64,000 bases of DNA from Dermatemys mawii (taxonomy: Eukaryota; Chordata; Testudines; Dermatemydidae): positions 11,575,830-11,639,829 of the forward strand of contig ML677386.1 of NCBI GenBank assembly GCA_007922305.1, given 5' to 3'. Numbering within the stretch: position 1 is the first letter of the stretch; each line of letters opens with the position of its first letter. The position numbers and the translations under genes were made by a program. The notes beneath the pieces were generated by a model. It searched no databases and was not told the origin of the DNA. It worked only from the letters and a program-made list of their open reading frames with translations. Shown here piece by piece: positions 60,301 through 64,000 of this stretch.

Positions 60301-60370
60301 AGTTAGGCTTACCGGCCTGTAACTGCCAGAAATAAAGTTAGGCTTACCGGCCTGTAACTGCCAGAAATAA
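60301..60370. repeat. Perfect 35-bp tandem duplication
   Basis: Units 60301-60335 and 60336-60370 are identical (start AGTTAGGCTTACCGG, end CCAGAAATAA). Confidence 0.95.
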
Positions 60371-60371
60371 A

Positions 60372-62252
60372 GGTTATTTCTCTTTAGTAAAACCTATACC
60401 TTGTGTTTTAGTCTTCCAAACACAAATTAAGAGTTATTCAGCAAGCAACAAAACACTGAAGATATAAGATGGACCCTTCAGAAATGAGAAGAAAAAGAGG
60501 AGGTCTGAGAACTCCTGAGTCTAAAAATAAAACAATTTTCTAAAAAGACTATCAAAAATATCAGTGTTTAAAACATAGATAAGAAACAATATTAACTATC
60601 ACCAATGTTTTAAACAATGAGACACCTTTTTTTTTTTTTTATAAAACAGCAAAAACACTCTTCTCAAGTGTAATTTAAAATTAAACATTTGTAATTGCAT
60701 TAAGATACTCTTTTAAGGTGTTTTAGTGGCCCATATTGTGAGTGAAGGCACAAGGCTGGAAGTTGATAACCCTCATTCATGATAAACCAGCACAACAGAT
60801 TAAGGGATTTCAAGCTACTCATTAAATTTACAGAGTGGCTCTACTAGTGTGGATTAGACACTCAAAGATTTATCTATCATTCAGTAAATTAAAAGCAACA
60901 GGTTTCTGCATCTTCTCTATTAGTGTTTAAATATTTGCATGGAAATAATTCTCTTTACTATGTAGCCAGAAAAAGAATTGCATTTAAAAAGATCCTCTAC
61001 TAAAACATTATTAGAACAAATAATATTAAAAGCCTATTACTTTTCACATGCTGAGTTATTGTGGGTTTTTTTGGTTGCATTTCACTGATCTCTGACAATG
61101 AAACTAGACTTGATAGATATTGGGCCAAATGCTGCCCTGGCATGAATTATCACATCTCCAGAAATTTTAATGGAATTGCATCAATTTATGCCACAACTGA
61201 ATTTGGTCGATAGCATTTTTCTGCTTCTTATACAGTACTTTTACTTCTGATACCGTAAGGAATTTTTGCCTTTGGAAGAGGAGATTTAGGCACTTAACTG
61301 AAGTTGAACAAACAATTTAATGAAAATATTTGTTGTGCTAATAGATTTGTAAAACTTTTTTTTAAAAAAAAGTCTATTTACAAAAATTACACCTACAACA
61401 TAATTAAATATTCCACGTCTTACTTTGGAAAACATGGCAATGTTCAGTCTTATACATAAAACTGAGGAAGGAGAAGAATGAGAGACTTCTAGATAACATA
61501 ATAAAGCACTTAAATTATTAATGCTGATATTAATTTTTCAGTTACAACTCTTACGTGCATACATGTTATAGGAAGTGGTAAATAGACAAGCTAAATATAA
61601 CCACAATGTACGTGATTCTCTCATCGCTCTCTTACTAGCAACTATAAGATTCAAATTAATTACAAATTGAAAAATACTAGTTTATTATTTTTAATTTTAT
61701 TTGTATCATATGGATCAAAAGTGACTACTTCACAATCTTGTTTCCAGGAAGTGTATTAAAGTATTTTTCTATAGTGTCTGTTAAAATTATTGCTGTATAT
61801 AACACCCCAAGTAACCTGTAAACTGTTAATTCTCTAACTTGATTTCCACTATAAGTTAACTTTTTATAAAAATTATGCTTAAAGATGATTTAAGTTCCAA
61901 GTTATATGCATTTAAAAGATGGAGTTTGTAGAAACATCTAAATTTGTTATCTTGTGAAACATAAAAGCTCTGAACAGAACACATGAATGCAGTGACATTG
62001 TTAGCACATTTATACAGACAACCTTAAAGGTGTGCTATCAGGTGGTTGTATTTTAATTGCTTAAACATATTTCCTCATTAGAAAACCAACAGGGACACCT
62101 TGTTTTGCTCCTTGCAGTTTTACCACTTTGCTGCATTCGCAAAATGAGAGAGAGAAAACTAGTAGTCAACACTGTGAAGAACCAGGAGGTAATAGATATC
62201 TAGAATTTGAACTGCAGCAAGAAAGGATGTTTAATATTTTATTAGAAATATA
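60372..62252. other. ERO1B intron 1, remainder
   Basis: AT-rich sequence with a short MITE-like repeat at 61122-61208. No exon was recognised. Confidence 0.5.
61122..61208. repeat. Short MITE-like repeat with GGCCAAAT ends
   Basis: Starts GGGCCAAATGCTGCCCTGG and ends GAATTTGGTC, an inverted pair; related to 15165-15252. Confidence 0.5.
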
Positions 62253-64000
62253 TAGGGCTGTCAAAGCAATTAAAAATTAATTGTGATTAATCATGATGTT
62301 AAATAGAATACCATTTATTTAAATATTTTTGGATGTTTTCTACATTTTCAAATGTATTGATTTCAAATACAAAGTGTATAATGCTCACTCATATTTATTT
62401 TTTAATCACAAAATATTTACACTGTAAAAAAGAAATATTTTTCAATTCACCTAATACAAGTACCATAGTGCAATCTCTTTATCATGAAAGTTGAACTTAC
62501 AAATGTAGAATTGTGTACAAAAAGAACCCTGCATTCAAAAATAAAATAATGTAACTTTGAAACTTAAACGTTCACTCGGTGCTACTTCTTGTTCAGCCAA
62601 TTGCTCAGACAAACAAGTGTCTTTACATTTGCAGAAGATAATGCTGCCTGCTTCTTGTTTACAATGTCACCTGAAAGTGACAGCAGGCATTCGCATAGCA
62701 CTGTTGTAGCCAGTGTCGCAAGATATTTACATGCCAGATGCACTAAAGATTCATATGTCCCTTCAAACGCCATTCCAGAGGACGTGTCCACTGCTGATGA
62801 CGGGTTCTGCTCAATAACGATCCAAAGCAGTGCAGACCAACGCATGTTCATTTTCATCATCTGAAGCAGATGCCATCAGCAGAAGGTTGATCAGTCCTAC
62901 TTCTTGTTCAGCCAGTCACTCAGACAATCAAGTATGTTTACATTTGCAGGAGATAATGCTGACCACTTCTTGTTAATGTCACCTGAAAGGGAGAGCAGAT
63001 GTTTGCATGGCACTTTTGTAGCCGGTATGGCAAGGTATTTAAGTTCCAGATCTGCTAAACATTCATATGCCCTTCTTGCTTCGGCCACCATTCCAAGGGA
63101 CATGGTTGCATGCTGATGACTGGTTCAGCTCAATAGCTATCCAAAGCAGTGCAGACTGATGCATGTTCACTTTCATCATCTGAGTCAGATGCCATGAGCA
63201 GAAGGTTGACTTTCTTTTTTGGTGGTTTGGGTTCTGTAGTTTCTGCATTAGAGTTTTGCTCTTCTAAGACTTCTGAAACCATGTCCCACACTTTGTCCTG
63301 ATCAGACTTTAGAAGGCATTACAGATTCTTAAATCTTGAGTTGAGAGCTGTAACTATCTTTAGAAATCTGACACTGGTATCTTCTTACTTTGTCAAATTT
63401 GCAGTGAAAGTGTTCTTAAAATGAACATATGCTGGGTCATCATCCGAGACTGCTATAACATGAAATACATGGCAGAATGCAGGTAAAACAGAGCAGGAGA
63501 CATACAATTCTTCCCCTAGGAGTTCAATCACAAATTTAATTAACACATTTTTTTAAATGAACATTATTACCATGGAAGCATGTCCTCTGGAAGAATGGCC
63601 AAAGCATGAAGAAGCATATAAATCTTTAGCGCATCTGTCACGTAAATATCTTGCTACACCAGCCACAACAATGCCATGGGAATCTGTTCTCACTTTCAGG
63701 TGACGTTGTAATTAAAAAGTAGGCAGCATTATCGCCCATAAATGTAAACAAACTTGTTTCTCTTAGTGACTGGCTGAACGAGAAATAGGATTGAGTGGAC
63801 TTATAGGCTCTAAGATTTTACATTGTTTTATTTGACTGCAGTTATATAACGAAAAACTACATTTGTAAGTTGCACTTTCATGATAAAGACATTGTACTAC
63901 AGTACTCGTATGAGGTGAATTAAAAGAAATATCTTCATCATTTTGCAAAGCAAATATTTGTAATAAAAATATAAAGTGAGCACTGTACACTTTGTAGTCT
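62253..64000. mobile_element. Inverted-arm hAT element, copy 3, cut by window end
   Basis: Starts TAGGGCTGTCAAAGC. The - strand carries two successive copies of the transposase C-terminal region: 62582-62860 ([16 protein letters not shown]) and 62897-63103 (LSLSGDINKKWSALSP). Next come the central transposase part (about 63110-63480) and a + strand convergent copy (about 63560-63790). Stops and indels make it inactive. The right terminus is beyond 64000. Confidence 0.83.

Larger units (their letters stand above)
58651..60371 (-). mobile_element. CR1 LINE, old and truncated, with nested insertion
   Basis: The + strand reads the reverse complement of CR1 3' UTR and ORF2, parallel to the copy at 22423 (GTGGGTCAGACTAATGGTCC near the 3' end, CTTGTCAAAGGCTTTCTGAA near 60090). 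It is more diverged than that copy. It is interrupted at 59104-59356 and ends in a tandem duplication. Confidence 0.85.

Noticed and set aside
1..64000. CRISPR arrays, prophage, operons or other bacterial systems; tRNA or rRNA genes
   Set aside because: The window has vertebrate introns and transposons throughout, no regularly spaced repeats with unique spacers, and no cloverleaf or rRNA sequence was recognised.

Overview
This window is vertebrate nuclear DNA: spliced genes with GT-AG introns in an AT-rich, transposon-filled background. The transposons point to a sauropsid, most likely a turtle. They are CR1 LINEs, several hAT families with clean 8-bp target-site duplications, hAT elements with long inverted arms, Tigger-like MITEs and a few old MIRs. 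The species cannot be named from the window. Nothing suggests bacterial, phage or CRISPR sequence.

Two protein-coding genes converge here. The + strand holds the last three coding exons of GPR137B (364-492, 4139-4263, 6094-6205), a lysosomal seven-helix membrane protein; its earlier exons lie left of the window. The - strand holds 15 of the 16 coding exons of ERO1B, the endoplasmic-reticulum oxidase that reoxidises protein disulfide isomerase. These run from exon 2 (57396-57515) to the stop codon (19339-19341). They join without a phase conflict into 1302 nt, or 433 residues plus stop. Exon 1, with the signal peptide and promoter, is not in the window and is probably beyond position 64000. 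The two genes are not a functional unit; they are neighbours that end tail to tail.

Layout: 1-6205 is the GPR137B 3' part with introns. 6206 to about 17900 is its 3' flank and the intergenic region, dense in repeats (hAT copies, a GC-rich hAT-like element, an LTR-like block with a minisatellite, a Tigger-like fragment and the first inverted-arm hAT). About 17930-19338 is the probable ERO1B 3' UTR. 19339-57515 is the ERO1B body, whose introns carry a 2.1-kb CR1, a perfect 73-bp inverted repeat, a candidate solo LTR, three copies of one 306-bp hAT MITE and a second inverted-arm hAT split by a CR1. 57516-64000 is ERO1B intron 1, with a CR1 interrupted by a CpG-rich hAT-like element and a third, mosaic inverted-arm hAT cut by the window edge.

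I did not find a new biological system. The points most worth a second look are the three hAT elements whose two arms carry convergent copies of the transposase C-terminal region, one of them a mosaic of two subfamilies. Others are the consecutive 47-, 12- and 27-nt ERO1B exons, two perfect inverted repeats in transcribed or flanking DNA, and several nested insertions that give relative ages. All identifications come from reading and translating the sequence; no database search was run.
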